From Ferrimonas marina (GTDB lineage: Bacteria > Pseudomonadota > Gammaproteobacteria > Enterobacterales > Shewanellaceae): a stretch of 64,000 nucleotides of DNA. The notes beneath the pieces were generated by a model. That model saw nothing but the letters and a program-made list of their open reading frames with translations, was not told the origin of the DNA and did no database searches. Below, piece by piece: positions 29,921-44,187 of the stretch. Made by a program: the position numbers and the translations under genes. The DNA is taken from the NCBI RefSeq assembly GCF_900129905.1, contig NZ_FQXG01000012.1, positions 1 through 64,000 of the forward strand. The letters are read 5' to 3'. The first letter of the stretch is position 1; each line of letters opens with the position of its first letter.

Positions 29921-30050
29921 CTGCTCAACAGTATTCCAACATCTCTCTGGGTCTAACCGCTTTATTTTGCGCTCGTCTGCTTGGCAATCGATAGCTGCGG
30001 TTTGCGCGATACCACCCAGGGATTGCCCGCTTCTAGATAGATGATTTGTC

Positions 30051-30089
30051 AGCCCAAGCTGCGACGTCGTCGCAGTCGCCAGCTTGGCT
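30051..30089. repeat. long imperfect hairpin in the guaC-gyrB gap
   Basis: CCAAGCTG...CAGCTTGG arms with an inner CGAC/GTCG helix, interrupted only by single-base bulges, between the two parS sites. No T-run follows. The remainder of 29921-30287 holds no gene I can support. Confidence 0.5.
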
Positions 30090-30242
30090 CGATAACAATC
30101 CGATACTCCGCCAACCGATGGAGTTTCAACTGTTCTGGCTCAGTCAAAGATGACGCAGCCGACTAGCTGCTCACCGAACAAGGAATTTGCTGCGATACCT
30201 CGAAGGGTCACCGTGTTGACCTGGACCCAGGTTTGTCATTGA

Positions 30243-30258
30243 TGTTTCACGTGAAACA
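30243..30258. promoter_or_regulatory. parS: parS site
   Basis: Second exact copy of TGTTTCACGTGAAACA, 386 bp from the first and 10.7 kb from oriC. Intergenic, just beyond the gyrB terminator. Confidence 0.9.
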
Positions 30259-30287
30259 TGGGACTCCCATTGGGGAAAACGAGCAAC

Positions 30288-30317
30288 AAAAAAGGGCAGC
30301 CCTTGGGCTGCCCTTTT
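30288..30317 (-). terminator. terminator of the dnaA-dnaN-recF-gyrB operon
   Basis: GGGCAGCC/GGCTGCCC stem with A-run on the plus strand, giving TTTTTT on the minus strand, 14 bp beyond the gyrB stop. Confidence 0.9.
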
Positions 30318-30331
30318 GATGTGGAGAACGA

Positions 30332-33830
<3,499 letters not shown>

Positions 33831-33831
<1 letters not shown>

Positions 33832-34931
33832 CAGAGACGCATGGGCATAACCACGTACATCGACTCTTCGTTGTCGCTGTTCTCAAACAGGGCACTGGAG
33901 TTGGGGCCCCCCAGGCTGATCTTCACCCGCTCCTCTTTCAGCGCATTGAGCACATCCAGCACGTAGGAGACGTTGAAACCGATCTCCAGCACGTCGTAGC
34001 CGTACTCCAGGTCCATCACCTCCTCCGCCTCCTCCTGCTCCGGGTTGTTGGCGGTGATGGTCAGCTTGTCGCTTTCCAGCAGCAGCCGCACCCCGCGAAA
34101 CTTCTCGTTGGAGAGGATGGAGGCGCGGGCAAAGGCCTGGCGGAGCAATTCGCGCTCGGCCACCACGGTCTTGTCACCGTCCTTGGGCAGTACCCGGCGG
34201 TAATCCGGGAAGCGGCCGTCCACCAGCTTGGAGGTAAAGATGGCGTCCTTGGTGACGGCACGGATGCTGGAGTCGCCGATGCACAGGGTGATCTCAGCGG
34301 CCTCATCCTCGAACAGACGGGCCAGCTCCACCACCCCTTTACGCGGGACGATCACCTGCTTTTGTGGCAGGTCCATATCCAGGGTGCGGTGGCTCACTGC
34401 CAGACGGTGGCCATCGGTGGAGACGGTGCGCAACACCTGCCCCTCGGTCTCAAACAGCATGCCATTGAGGTAGTAGCGTACATCCTGGTGGGCCATGGAG
34501 AACTGGGTCGCCTCGATCAGCGACTTCAGCACCCCCTGGGCCAGGGTGAACTGCAGGTCGCCCTGCCAGTCGCCAATATCCGGAAACTCCTCCGCCGGCA
34601 GGGTGGCCAGCGAGAAGCGGCTGCGACCGGAGCGGATCAACAGGCGGTTGTCCTGCTGTTCGATGCGGATCTCGCTGCTGTCCGGCAGGCTCTTACAGAT
34701 ATCCAGGAACTTGCGTGCCGGCACTGTGGTACGACCGGGGCGAACCTCGCCCTCCAGTTGCACCTGCCCCACCAGCTCCACCTCCAGATCGGTGCCGGTG
34801 ATCTTGAGCAGATCGCCGTTCACGTCCAGCAGCACATTAGCCAGGATCGGCAGGTTATGGCGACGCTCGACGGCGCCGGAAACCAGTTGCAGGGGCTTGA
34901 ACAACGCGTCCCGGGAGATGGTAAATAGCAT
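33831..34931 (-). CDS. dnaN: DNA polymerase III beta sliding clamp
   Basis: 366 residues, same length as E. coli DnaN; three repeated clamp domains, C-terminal MPMRL contributing to the peptide-binding pocket. Start MLFTISRDALFKPLQLVSG... is typical. 14 bp after dnaA, translationally coupled to recF. Confidence 0.98.
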
Positions 34932-34945
34932 GCAGGGTTACCCTA

Positions 34946-36334
34946 TCAAGATGACAAAGTTCGGATCAGATTAGCGTAATCTTCTTTGATGTCGTGGCTC
35001 TCTTCCCGCAGCTGCTCGATCTTGCGGCAGGCGTGCAGCACCGTGGTGTGATCGCGACCGCCAAAGGCGTCACCAATCTCCGGCAAGCTGTGGTTGGTCA
35101 GCTCTTTAGCCAACGCCATGGCCACCTGGCGCGGGCGGGCAACGGAGCGAGACCGGCGCTTGGACAGCAGGTCCGCCACCTTGATCTTGTAATACTCCGC
35201 CACGGTCTTCTGGATGTTGTCCACGGTGACCAGCTTCTCTTGCAAAGCCAGCAGGTCACGCAGTGCCTCACGGACGAAATCGATGGTGATCGGTCGCCCG
35301 GTAAAGTTAGCGTTCGCTATCACCCGATTAAGCGCCCCCTCAAGCTCTCGAACATTGGAGCGCAATCGCTTGGCGATAAAGAAAGCCACTTCGTCAGGCA
35401 GGTGGATGCTGCTCTCTTCCGCCTTACGCATCAGGATCGCCACCCGGGTTTCCAGCTCCGGCGGCTCGATCGCCACGGTCAGGCCCCAGCCGAAGCGGGA
35501 CTTGAGCCGATCCTCAACCCCGTCGATCTCCTTGGGGTAGCGATCCGAGGTCAGGATGATCTGGTGGTTGCCTTCCAACAGCGCATTAAAGGTGTGGAAG
35601 AACTCCTCCTGGGAGCGATCTTTGTTGGCAAAAAACTGGATGTCATCGATCAGCAGGGCATCTACGCTGCGGTAGTAGCGCTTGAACTCAGCGATGGCGT
35701 TGTTCTGCAGCGCCTTCACCATGTCCTGTACAAACCGCTCGGAGTGCATGTACACCACCTTGGCGTTCGGCTTGTTCTTCATGATGCCATTACCCACCGC
35801 GTGAAGAAGGTGGGTTTTGCCCAGGCCAGTACCGCCATAGAGGAACAGCGGGTTATAGGCGCCGCCGGGGTTATCCGCCACCTGGCTGGCCGCAGCCCGG
35901 GCCAGTTGGTTGGATTTACCCTCAACGAAGTTATCAAACTGGTAGGTCAGGTTGATATTGGAACGGGCACTGCCCGCTTGCGGCGCGGCAGGGGCCTCCC
36001 GGACCGGGGCGGCCGGGGCCGGGCTGGCGGCGGTCGGCGGTGGCACCGGTCGGGTGGTCTCACCCATCGCCACCTTGGGCCGGGCTTCTGGCTTGCTGCC
36101 GATGTCGAACTGCAGGGTGGGTGCTTGATCGCCCAGCTCCTGGTGAAGAAAGCCTGTGATCTTGTTGAGGTATTTGTCCCGTACCCAGTCGAGTACGAAA
36201 CGGTTCGGTGCGTACAGCACCAAGGTATCGCCGATCAACTCGGACTGCAGCGGTCGGATCCACAAGCTGAATTGCTGCGCCGGCAGCTCCTCCTGGAGCA
36301 GCGCCACACAGCGTTGCCATATCGGTACACTCAC
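34946..36334 (-). CDS. dnaA: chromosomal replication initiator DnaA
   Basis: 462 residues from GTG 36334 ([28 protein letters not shown]), behind a GGGGAAG segment. Domain I (1-85), Pro/Ala-rich linker (90-130), AAA+ domain with [13 protein letters not shown] and [12 protein letters not shown], and C-terminal DnaA-box-binding domain with [15 protein letters not shown]. First gene of dnaA-dnaN-recF-gyrB. The region upstream is packed with GATC sites and carries DnaA boxes, implying autoregulation and SeqA/Dam control. Confidence 0.98.
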   Translation of the reverse strand: MSVPIWQRCVALLQEELPAQQFSLWIRPLQSELIGDTLVLYAPNRFVLDWVRDKYLNKITGFLHQELGDQAPTLQFDIGSKPEARPKVAMGETTRPVPPPTAASPAPAAPVREAPAAPQAGSARSNINLTYQFDNFVEGKSNQLARAAASQVADNPGGAYNPLFLYGGTGLGKTHLLHAVGNGIMKNKPNAKVVYMHSERFVQDMVKALQNNAIAEFKRYYRSVDALLIDDIQFFANKDRSQEEFFHTFNALLEGNHQIILTSDRYPKEIDGVEDRLKSRFGWGLTVAIEPPELETRVAILMRKAEESSIHLPDEVAFFIAKRLRSNVRELEGALNRVIANANFTGRPITIDFVREALRDLLALQEKLVTVDNIQKTVAEYYKIKVADLLSKRRSRSVARPRQVAMALAKELTNHSLPEIGDAFGGRDHTTVLHACRKIEQLREESHDIKEDYANLIRTLSS

Positions 36335-36650
36335 CGCTTTCTTCCCCAACACGATCACACAGTAAAGAGAGCTGATTTTACTCTTGTTGTGAGCGGATCA
36401 CCATAGCCAAACGCAGGTTATCCCCAGATCCGATCCAGGATCCTCTTTACAGATCCGATCCTTAGATCGCCAGGATCGCTCAGCTCAAACCCTTGAACAA
36501 TCTGGGCTGGAAAGGGATCGAAGAGATCTCTATAATCCCCGCCCGGCGGATCCGATCCCGATCGGGCTGTCTATATCTTGTGGTGAATACACAGTTTTAT
36601 CCACAATAACTGGGTACTGAAATCATCCTGATAAATTCACCGCAAAATCA
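36335..36650. promoter_or_regulatory. dnaA-rpmH intergenic: GATC cluster with DnaA boxes
   Basis: Thirteen GATC sites occur between 36396 and 36563, one per 13 bp (another at 36353). A perfect DnaA box TTATCCACA lies at 36597-36605 and an 8/9 box TTATCCCCA at 36418-36426; weaker boxes lie near 36579-36593. This should hold the leftward dnaA promoter, but I cannot place it firmly; a plus-strand TATAAT at 36531 lacks a -35. In Pseudomonas the origin is in this same gap, so it could be regulatory or origin-like. Confidence 0.75.
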
Positions 36651-36651
36651 T

Positions 36652-36681
36652 TTGACGGTGGTGGTCGATTTTTATTAGAAT
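36652..36681 (+). promoter_or_regulatory. rpmH-rnpA promoter
   Basis: TTGACG (36652-36657), 18-bp spacer, TAGAAT (36676-36681), about 98 bp before rpmH. Confidence 0.65.
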
Positions 36682-36772
36682 TCGGCCTCTTTTTGAACCG
36701 CCTGTGGGTTTCAAGCTTCACGCTTGACTCGGGCGTCTAAAGTTAATCTGTACAGTTAACTGGATACGGTAA

Positions 36773-36913
<141 letters not shown>

Positions 36914-36919
36914 TTCGTT

Positions 36920-37291
36920 ATGCAAAGCGCCTCATCGGTGCGATACACCTTCGGCCGGGAGTTACGTCTGTTAACTCCCGGCGATTTTAAATCTGTCTTC
37001 GCGAATCCCGTCCGGGCCGCATCTCCCCAGCTCACCCTCCTCGCTTGCACTAACGGCAAAGACCACCCTCGTGTCGGTTTGACCGTGGCCAAAAAACACG
37101 TCAAAAAAGCCTGCCAACGCAACCGCATCAAGCGCGTAATCCGTGATAGCTTCCGCCTGCAGCAGCACCAGCTGCCGAACGTGGACATCGTGGTGATCGC
37201 CAAGAAAGGAGTCGATGAGATGGATAATGCCGATCTGCACAAACTGGCCGACAAGTTATGGCGCAAACTCTCTCGCCGCTTCAACGCCTGA
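36920..37291 (+). CDS. rnpA: ribonuclease P protein component
   Basis: 123 residues; signature [18 protein letters not shown] in the middle, preceded by GLTVAKKHV. Binds RNase P RNA for tRNA 5' maturation. Overlaps yidD by 34 nt. Confidence 0.97.
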   Translation: MQSASSVRYTFGRELRLLTPGDFKSVFANPVRAASPQLTLLACTNGKDHPRVGLTVAKKHVKKACQRNRIKRVIRDSFRLQQHQLPNVDIVVIAKKGVDEMDNADLHKLADKLWRKLSRRFNA

Positions 37292-37509
37292 TGTTGGCCC
37301 CGATCCGGGGATACCAACGCTGGATAAGCCCGATGCTCGGGCCGCGTTGCCGATTTACACCCAGCTGCTCCCACTATGCCGTGGAAGCAATTTCTGAGCG
37401 CGGAGTGCTCTATGGGTGTTGGTTAGCTATCGTACGCATATTAAAATGTCACCCTTTGCACCCCGGTGGCCACGATCCGGTCCCCAAAGCCAAACAAGGC
37501 AGAGACTGA
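37258..37509 (+). CDS. yidD: membrane protein insertion efficiency factor YidD
   Basis: 83 residues; conserved [28 protein letters not shown] and [14 protein letters not shown]. Amphipathic inner-membrane-associated protein helping YidC-dependent insertion. Starts inside rnpA and ends 6 bp before yidC. Confidence 0.94.
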   Translation: MAQTLSPLQRLMLAPIRGYQRWISPMLGPRCRFTPSCSHYAVEAISERGVLYGCWLAIVRILKCHPLHPGGHDPVPKAKQGRD

Positions 37510-37515
37510 ACACTT

Positions 37516-39132
37516 ATGGAATCTCAACGTAACTTAATCCTTATCGGGTTATTGTTCGTCAGCTTTTTGCTGTGGCAAAACTGGCAAATCGATCAGAACC
37601 CACCGGCGGAGCCGGTTCAGGCCCAATCCGCCCCGGCGGTGAATGCCGATGTGCCACAAGCCACCCAATCCGGCGCAGTTCCTACTGCATCCGAGACCGT
37701 ATCGGCCAACCTGATCCAGGTGCAAACCGATACCCTGAACCTGACCATCGACACCCAGGGCGGTGACGTCATCGCCGCCGCTCTGCCTCAACATAAGGTT
37801 GAGCAGGACAGCGACGAAGCACTGCAGATCCTGGAAACCAGTGGCAACTTTAACTACGTCGCTCAGAGCGGCCTGATCGGTGCCCAGGGCCCGGACAGCC
37901 AGCAACGTCCGGTGTACCAGGTTGAAGCCGCCGAGTACCAGTTGCAGGATGGTCAGGACAGCCTGGTGGTTCCGCTGCTGTTTACCGACGCCAACGGCAT
38001 CCAGTTCGAAAAGCGCTTCACCTTTACCCGTGGCCAGTACGACGTCCGCATCGACTACGTTATCCGCAACCAGAGCGAGCAAAACGCCCAGGTGCAGATG
38101 TACGCCCAGTTGAAGCAGAGCCTGGGTAAGAATGAAGGCAGCATGTTCATGCCGACCTACCGTGGCGCCGCCTACGGCACTGCGGATACCCGCTACGAGA
38201 AGTACAGCTTCGACAAGATCCAGAAGGGCAACCTGGCCCAGCTGACCGAAGGCGGCTGGATCGCCATGCTGCAGCACTACTTTGTGTCTGCCTGGGTACC
38301 GTCCGCCACCGAGCGTAACGAGCTGTACACCCGCTTCATCAACAGCAACGAGGCGATCATTGGCGTCAAACAGGACAGCCACATCATCGCCCCGGGCACC
38401 GAGCAAACCCTGGGTGCCACCCTGTACATCGGCCCGAAAGACCAGGATGCCCTGTCTGCCCTCTCCCCCAGCCTGAACCTGGTGGTGGATTACGGCTGGT
38501 TGTGGTTCATCGCCCAACCGCTGCACAGCCTGCTGCAATTCCTGCACTCCCTGGCCGGTAACTGGGGTGTCGCCATCATCCTGATGACCCTGATCATCCG
38601 TGGTCTGATGTACCCGCTGACTAAGGCGCAGTACACCTCCATGGCGAAGATGCGCAACCTGCAGCCAAAGATCGCCGATCTGAAGGAGCGCTTCGGCGAC
38701 GACCGTCAGCGCATGAGCCAGGCGATGATGGAGCTGTACCAGAAGGAGAAGGTGAACCCCATGGGCGGCTGCTTCCCGCTGCTGCTGCAATTCCCCATCT
38801 TTATTGCCTTCTACTGGGTACTGCTGGAAGGGGTGGAACTGCGCCACGCACCGTTCTTCCTGTGGATCACCGACCTCTCGGTCAAGGATCCCTACTACGT
38901 GCTGCCTATCCTGATGGGTATCTCCATGTTCGCCATGCAGAAGCTGCAGCCGACCATGGCCAACATGGATCCGATGCAGCAGAAGATCATGCAGTACATG
39001 CCGGTGATGTTCACCGTGTTCTTCCTGTGGTTCCCGTCCGGTCTGGTACTGTACTGGCTGATGGGTAACCTGGTGGCACTGGCTCAGCAGGTCTACATCT
39101 ACCGTCAACTGGATGCCCAAGGGCTGAAATAA
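37516..39132 (+). CDS. yidC: membrane protein insertase YidC
   Basis: 538 residues. N-terminal transmembrane helix ([14 protein letters not shown]), large periplasmic domain (about 40-330), then five conserved membrane helices including [21 protein letters not shown] with the conserved Arg, and [12 protein letters not shown]. Gram-negative long form. Operon rpmH-rnpA-yidD-yidC. Confidence 0.97.
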   Translation: MESQRNLILIGLLFVSFLLWQNWQIDQNPPAEPVQAQSAPAVNADVPQATQSGAVPTASETVSANLIQVQTDTLNLTIDTQGGDVIAAALPQHKVEQDSDEALQILETSGNFNYVAQSGLIGAQGPDSQQRPVYQVEAAEYQLQDGQDSLVVPLLFTDANGIQFEKRFTFTRGQYDVRIDYVIRNQSEQNAQVQMYAQLKQSLGKNEGSMFMPTYRGAAYGTADTRYEKYSFDKIQKGNLAQLTEGGWIAMLQHYFVSAWVPSATERNELYTRFINSNEAIIGVKQDSHIIAPGTEQTLGATLYIGPKDQDALSALSPSLNLVVDYGWLWFIAQPLHSLLQFLHSLAGNWGVAIILMTLIIRGLMYPLTKAQYTSMAKMRNLQPKIADLKERFGDDRQRMSQAMMELYQKEKVNPMGGCFPLLLQFPIFIAFYWVLLEGVELRHAPFFLWITDLSVKDPYYVLPILMGISMFAMQKLQPTMANMDPMQQKIMQYMPVMFTVFFLWFPSGLVLYWLMGNLVALAQQVYIYRQLDAQGLK

Positions 39133-39149
39133 GCCGGGGTAACCCCACG

Positions 39150-39177
39150 AAAAAGGCGGCCTGCGGGCCGCCTTTTT
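39150..39177 (+). terminator. terminator after yidC
   Basis: Perfect AAAAAGGCGGCC/GGCCGCCTTTTT stem with a TGCG loop and T-tail. Confidence 0.93.
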
Positions 39178-39235
39178 GATCCCCGTGCCACAGTAGAAAC
39201 AGTTACACTTGGCAAAAATTCCCAAAGAAACCGAT

Positions 39236-40603
39236 ATGACCGATCACAACGATACCATCGTCGCCCAGGCGACCGCCCCAGGCCGCGGCGGCGTCGGCAT
39301 TGTCCGTGTCTCCGGCAAACAGGCGGAGCAGGTCGCTCAGGCCATCCTCGGCAAGATCCCGAAGACCCGCTACGCCGAATACCTGCCGTTTAAGGACGCA
39401 AAAGGTGAGATCCTGGACCAGGGCATCGCGTTGATGTTCAAAGGCCCCCACTCCTTCACCGGCGAGGACGTCCTGGAGCTGCAGGGCCATGGCGGTCCGG
39501 TGGTGCTGGACATGCTGATCCGCGCCATCCTCACCCTGCCCGGGGTACGTACCGCTCGCCCCGGAGAGTTCTCCGAGCGGGCCTTCCTCAATGACAAGAT
39601 GGATCTGACCCAGGCCGAGGCGATTGCCGATCTGATCGAGGCCAGCTCAGAGCAGGCCGTTCGCAGCGCCCTGCACTCGCTGCAGGGGGATTTTTCTGCC
39701 CAGATCCACGACCTGGTGGAGCAACTGACCCGACTGCGGATCTACGTAGAGGCCGCTATCGACTTCCCCGAAGAGGAGGTGGACTTTCTCGCCGACGGTC
39801 GCATTGCCGCAGATCTGTCCGCAGTAAAGGCACAGCTGGGCCAGGTGCAGGACAGTGCCCGCCAGGGCGCGCTGATGCGGGAAGGGATGAAGGTAGTGAT
39901 CGCCGGTCGGCCCAATGCCGGCAAGTCCAGCCTGCTCAATGCCCTGGCCGGACGTGAGTCCGCCATCGTGACCGATATCGCTGGCACCACCCGGGACGTG
40001 CTGCGTGAGCACATCCACATCGACGGTATGCCGCTGCACATCATCGATACCGCCGGCCTGCGCGAGGCCTCCGATGAGGTGGAGCGGATCGGCATTGAGC
40101 GCGCCTGGTCGGAGATAGAGCAGGCTGATCGAGTCCTGCTGATGGTGGATGGCACCGAGACCGAAGCCAGTGAGGCGGAAGCGATCTGGCCGGAGTTCAT
40201 CCATCGCCTGCCCAAGGAGATGGGGTTATCAATCATCCGCAACAAGGCGGATCTCACCGGTGAGACGCTGGGAGAAAGCGAAGACCAGGGCACGCCTGTG
40301 TTTCGCCTTTCCGCCAAAACCGGTGAGGGTGTGGCGCCACTGCGACAGCATCTGAAAGCCTGTATGGGCTACCAAGGGACCGCCGAAGGGGGCTTTATGG
40401 CCAGGCAACGCCACCTGGAGGCCCTCGCCCAGGCAGCCCAACACCTGGAGCAAGGCGACGAGCAGCTGACGGTATTCCAGGCCGGCGAACTGCTGGCGGA
40501 GGAGCTGAGACTGGCCCAACAAGCCTTGGCGGAGATCACCGGTGAGTTCAGCTCCGATGACCTGCTGGGTCGGATCTTCTCCTCCTTCTGTATCGGCAAG
40601 TAA
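39236..40603 (+). CDS. mnmE: tRNA modification GTPase MnmE
   Basis: 455 residues from ATG 39236 ([20 protein letters not shown]). N-terminal THF-binding domain, G domain with [23 protein letters not shown] and NKAD, and the C-terminal FCIGK with the conserved Cys. Works with MnmG on U34 of tRNAs; mnmG lies about 1 kb downstream beyond oriC. An in-frame TTG at 39209 is less likely. Confidence 0.97.
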   Translation: MTDHNDTIVAQATAPGRGGVGIVRVSGKQAEQVAQAILGKIPKTRYAEYLPFKDAKGEILDQGIALMFKGPHSFTGEDVLELQGHGGPVVLDMLIRAILTLPGVRTARPGEFSERAFLNDKMDLTQAEAIADLIEASSEQAVRSALHSLQGDFSAQIHDLVEQLTRLRIYVEAAIDFPEEEVDFLADGRIAADLSAVKAQLGQVQDSARQGALMREGMKVVIAGRPNAGKSSLLNALAGRESAIVTDIAGTTRDVLREHIHIDGMPLHIIDTAGLREASDEVERIGIERAWSEIEQADRVLLMVDGTETEASEAEAIWPEFIHRLPKEMGLSIIRNKADLTGETLGESEDQGTPVFRLSAKTGEGVAPLRQHLKACMGYQGTAEGGFMARQRHLEALAQAAQHLEQGDEQLTVFQAGELLAEELRLAQQALAEITGEFSSDDLLGRIFSSFCIGK

Positions 40604-40618
40604 CCCTGTTTTGCCTGA

Positions 40619-40646
40619 AGCCCCCGCACTAGCGGGGGCTTTTTTT
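40619..40646 (+). terminator. terminator after mnmE
   Basis: Perfect AGCCCCCGC/GCGGGGGCT stem, four-base loop, seven T residues. Confidence 0.95.
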
Positions 40647-40702
40647 ATCCCTGCCTTAGTGCCGTATACTCGCCCCATAACCGCGAAAAAAGGAACATCA
40701 CA

Positions 40703-41143
40703 ATGAAGATCGCGTTGATCATTGGCACCACCATGGGGGGCGCTGAGGCGGTGGCTGATGAGCTTCAGCCACTGCTGGAATCCGCCGGCCATGAGGTCAT
40801 CCCCTGCCTGGAGCTGGACAGCGAAGCGCTGCAACAGGCCCCGTTTTGGCTATTGGTCAGCTCCACCCACGGTGCCGGAGAACTGCCGGATAACCTCCAT
40901 CCCTTTGCCGACTGGCTCGAGCAACAACAGGATCTCAGTGGCCACAGGTATGCCCTCTGTGGGATCGGTGATTCCAGCTATGACACCTTTTGTGGCGCGA
41001 TTGATCGACTCGATCCGCTGCTGCGATCCAAAGGGGCGATCCCCGCTGTGGATAAGATCCTTATCGATGTACAACAGCTGGAACTCCCGGAAGATCAGGC
41101 GATCCAGTGGCTCAACAGCTGGCTGGATCGGATCGAAGCCTAA
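40703..41143 (+). CDS. mioC: MioC flavodoxin
   Basis: 146 residues, FMN-binding flavodoxin fold: IIGTTMGGAEAVADEL loop, SSTHGAGELPDNL and CGIGDSSYDTFCGAID. Known partner role in biotin synthase reduction in vitro; transcription toward oriC affects initiation in E. coli. A TATACT -10 lies at 40665-40670 but the -35 is poor. The 3' coding half is already GATC-rich and holds a perfect DnaA box at 41047-41055, so the origin extends into this gene. Confidence 0.94.
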   Translation: MKIALIIGTTMGGAEAVADELQPLLESAGHEVIPCLELDSEALQQAPFWLLVSSTHGAGELPDNLHPFADWLEQQQDLSGHRYALCGIGDSSYDTFCGAIDRLDPLLRSKGAIPAVDKILIDVQQLELPEDQAIQWLNSWLDRIEA

Positions 41144-41470
41144 CCCCGGATCGCCATTTGATCACAGGACCAACTCTGTTATACACAGATCAAGGATCTA
41201 ACCACAGGGATCTGTGCATAAACTTGGATCCTGCTGTGATCAAACTGGCGATTAATCACAACCCTAATCCCACTGCGATCCGCCCTGTGTATAAGATCGC
41301 GATCTATCCACCGGATCCGATCGCGATGATCCCGTGAAGATCACAGCAATCGATCCAACACAAATATATGTATATAAAGGGATTTTGGTGGATTTCCACA
41401 GAGATCCTCTCCCTTAATAAAAGAAATAACAAAGGATCTTTAAATAGATCTTTTAAATATTAGGGATCGA
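41047..41470. other. oriC: chromosomal replication origin oriC
   Basis: Lies between mioC and mnmG exactly as in E. coli and Vibrio. DnaA boxes: TGTGGATAA (41047-41055, perfect, minus), TTATACACA (41179-41187), TGTGCATAA (41213-41221, minus), TGTGTATAA (41286-41294, minus); weaker ones at 41199, 41304 and 41392. Nineteen GATC sites occur from 41149 to 41468 and nine more from 41003 to 41134. The mnmG side is an AT-rich unwinding element with two 13-mer-like repeats starting GATCTTT at 41435 and 41447. Orientation matches E. coli, with the unwinding element next to mnmG. Confidence 0.93.
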
Positions 41471-41500
41471 GCGACGCCAAGGTTGGTCAAAAAGTACACT

Positions 41501-41528
41501 TTGTCTGGTGGTCAAGCGGTGATAGAAT
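41501..41528 (+). promoter_or_regulatory. mnmG (gidA) promoter
   Basis: TTGTCT (41501-41506), 16-bp spacer, TAGAAT (41523-41528), 41 bp before mnmG and directly next to the oriC unwinding element, where gidA transcription stimulates initiation in E. coli. Confidence 0.7.
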
Positions 41529-41568
41529 GCAGCGCTTTTTTGGTCCATGGGATACATAGGTAAGAGTC

Positions 41569-43458
41569 ATGCAGGCGCAAGAACATTTTGACGTGATCGT
41601 GGTGGGCGGTGGCCATGCGGGGACGGAAGCGGCCCTGGCCAGCGCGCGCACCGGCAGCAAAACCCTGCTGCTCACCCACAACCTGGATACCCTGGGCCAG
41701 ATGTCCTGTAACCCGGCGATCGGCGGGATCGGCAAAGGCCACCTGGTGAAAGAGATCGATGCCCTTGGCGGTGCCATGGCATTGGCCACGGATCGTTCCG
41801 GCATCCAGTTTCGTACCCTCAATGCCTCCAAAGGCCCTGCAGTACGGGCCACTCGCGCCCAGGCAGACCGAGCCCTCTACCGGCAGGCAATCCAGGACAC
41901 CCTGTTCCAACAGGACAACCTGCAGATCTTCCAGCAGGGAGTGAACGATCTGATCCTGGAGCAGGACCGGGTCTGCGGCGTGATCACCGATGCCGGCATC
42001 CACTTTCGAGCCAACGCCGTGGTGCTGACCGTTGGTACCTTCCTCGATGGCAAGATCCACATCGGCCTGGATAATTACGGCGGTGGTCGTATCGGCGACA
42101 CCAACGCGGTTAAGCTGGCGCACCGCCTGCGTGAGATGCCGTTCCGCATGGACCGGCTCAAGACCGGCACCCCGGCCCGCTTGGATGCCCGCAGTCTCGA
42201 CTATTCGGTGATGCAGGAGCAGCCCGGCGATACCCCGACGCCGGTGGTCTCTTTTATTGGTGACCGGGCGATGCAACCGCGCCAGATCTCCTGCTACATC
42301 ACCCACACCAACGAACGGACCCACGAGATCATCCGTGCCGGTCTGGATCGCAGCCCCATGTACACCGGGGTGATCGACGGCATCGGTCCACGCTACTGTC
42401 CGTCGGTGGAAGATAAGATCATGCGCTTCGCCGACAAGACCTCGCACCAGATCTTCGTCGAGCCGGAAGGGCTGAACAGCTTTGAGATCTACCCCAACGG
42501 GATCTCCACCTCCCTGCCCTACGACGTGCAGGTTGAGTTGATCCACTCCATCAAGGGGTTTGAGCAGGCCCGGATCCTCCGTCCCGGCTACGCCATCGAG
42601 TACGATTACTTCGATCCACGGGACCTCAAAACCTCGCTGGAGAGCAAGTACATCGACGGACTGTTCTTTGCTGGCCAGATTAACGGCACCACCGGCTACG
42701 AGGAAGCCGGTGCCCAGGGCCTGTTGGCCGGCCTCAATGCCGCCCGCCAGACCCGTGGCGAGAGCGCCTGGACCCCGCGCCGGGACGAGGCCTACCTTGG
42801 CGTGCTGGTGGACGACCTCTCCACCCTGGGCACTCAGGAGCCTTACCGCATGTTCACCTCACGGGCGGAATACCGTCTGCTGCTGCGGGAAGACAACGCC
42901 GATCTGCGCCTGACTGAGCTGGGTCGCACCATGGGGCTGGTGGATGATCACCGCTGGGCCCTGTTCAACCAGAAGGTGGAGGCGATCGAGCAGGAGCGTC
43001 AGCGCCTGCGCAGCACCTGGGTGCAGAAGGACAGCCCGGAAGCCGAGGTCCTCAATCCTCAGCTCAAGACCCCGCTGGCGCGGGAAGCCAACCTGGAGGA
43101 TCTGATCCGCCGCCCTGAGGTCAGCTACGGCCAGCTTATGGCGGTGGAGAGCCTGGGCCCGGGCCTGGACCACACTGCGGCCGCGGAACAGGTGGAGATC
43201 CAGATCAAGTACGCCGGTTACATCGACCGGCAGAAGGACGAGATCGAGAAGGCTCGACGCCATGAGGGCACCGTGCTGCCGCTGGAGCTGGACTACACCG
43301 AGGTGAAAGGCCTGTCCAACGAGGTGATGGCCAAGCTTAACGCCCACAAGCCGGAAACCATCGGCAGCGCCTCCCGCATCTCCGGGGTGACCCCGGCGGC
43401 CATCTCCCTGCTGCTGGTCTACCTGAAAAAACAGGGCCTGCTACGCAAAAGCGCCTGA
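41569..43458 (+). CDS. mnmG: tRNA uridine 5-carboxymethylaminomethyl modification enzyme MnmG
   Basis: 629 residues. FAD-binding [12 protein letters not shown] at the N-terminus, [22 protein letters not shown], and C-terminal helical domain for MnmE binding ending [18 protein letters not shown] precedes the ATG. rsmG follows after about 87 bp. Confidence 0.98.
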   Translation: MQAQEHFDVIVVGGGHAGTEAALASARTGSKTLLLTHNLDTLGQMSCNPAIGGIGKGHLVKEIDALGGAMALATDRSGIQFRTLNASKGPAVRATRAQADRALYRQAIQDTLFQQDNLQIFQQGVNDLILEQDRVCGVITDAGIHFRANAVVLTVGTFLDGKIHIGLDNYGGGRIGDTNAVKLAHRLREMPFRMDRLKTGTPARLDARSLDYSVMQEQPGDTPTPVVSFIGDRAMQPRQISCYITHTNERTHEIIRAGLDRSPMYTGVIDGIGPRYCPSVEDKIMRFADKTSHQIFVEPEGLNSFEIYPNGISTSLPYDVQVELIHSIKGFEQARILRPGYAIEYDYFDPRDLKTSLESKYIDGLFFAGQINGTTGYEEAGAQGLLAGLNAARQTRGESAWTPRRDEAYLGVLVDDLSTLGTQEPYRMFTSRAEYRLLLREDNADLRLTELGRTMGLVDDHRWALFNQKVEAIEQERQRLRSTWVQKDSPEAEVLNPQLKTPLAREANLEDLIRRPEVSYGQLMAVESLGPGLDHTAAAEQVEIQIKYAGYIDRQKDEIEKARRHEGTVLPLELDYTEVKGLSNEVMAKLNAHKPETIGSASRISGVTPAAISLLLVYLKKQGLLRKSA

Positions 43459-43545
43459 TCATCATCATTCGATAACGCGGCGGGGCTTTTCATGCCCCGC
43501 CGCGCACTTCATAATGCAAAATTGAACTTCCGGAGGACAGCAATC

Positions 43546-44166
43546 GTGCTGGCTCAAAGACTTAGCGCCCTTATCGCCCAAACCAGCTTGGAAATCAGTC
43601 CGGCTCAGCAAAAGCAACTGGTTGAATTGGTTGAGCTATTGGATAAGTGGAATAAGGCTTACAACCTGACCTCGGTACGCGATCCCAACGAGATGCTGGT
43701 GCGCCACATCCTGGACAGCATCGTGGTGGGCCCCCACCTGGCGGGCCAGCGTTTTATCGACGTCGGCACCGGCCCCGGTTTGCCCGGGCTGCCACTGGCG
43801 ATCTGTAATCCGGACAAAGAGTTTGTGCTGCTGGACAGCCTGGGTAAGCGGATCCGCTTTATCCGCACGGTGATCCACAAACTGGGGCTGACCAACGTCA
43901 CCGCGGTGGAGAGTCGGGTCGAGGCCTACCAGCCGGAACTGGGCTTTGATGGGGTTCTCAGCCGAGCCTTTGCCTCGCTGGAGGACATGCTCAGCTGGTG
44001 CCATCACTTGCCCGCCCCCCATGGTCGCTTTTATGCCTTGAAGGGGCAACTGGACCCGGCCGAGTTGGCCGCCATCCCAGCCGGCTTCGCCGTACAAGAG
44101 TCCCATGCACTGCAGGTGCCGCAACTGGAAGGCCAGCGGCACCTGGTGATTGTCACTGCCCAGTAA
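43546..44166 (+). CDS. rsmG: 16S rRNA (guanine-527-N7)-methyltransferase
   Basis: 206 residues from GTG 43546, set by GGAGG at 43532-43536 and by family length; the open frame extends 18 codons upstream without support. SAM loop [17 protein letters not shown] and [19 protein letters not shown] are typical. Precedes parAB as in most bacteria. Confidence 0.96.
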   Translation: MLAQRLSALIAQTSLEISPAQQKQLVELVELLDKWNKAYNLTSVRDPNEMLVRHILDSIVVGPHLAGQRFIDVGTGPGLPGLPLAICNPDKEFVLLDSLGKRIRFIRTVIHKLGLTNVTAVESRVEAYQPELGFDGVLSRAFASLEDMLSWCHHLPAPHGRFYALKGQLDPAELAAIPAGFAVQESHALQVPQLEGQRHLVIVTAQ

Positions 44167-44187
44167 ACCGAGAATTGGAGAGCGCCC

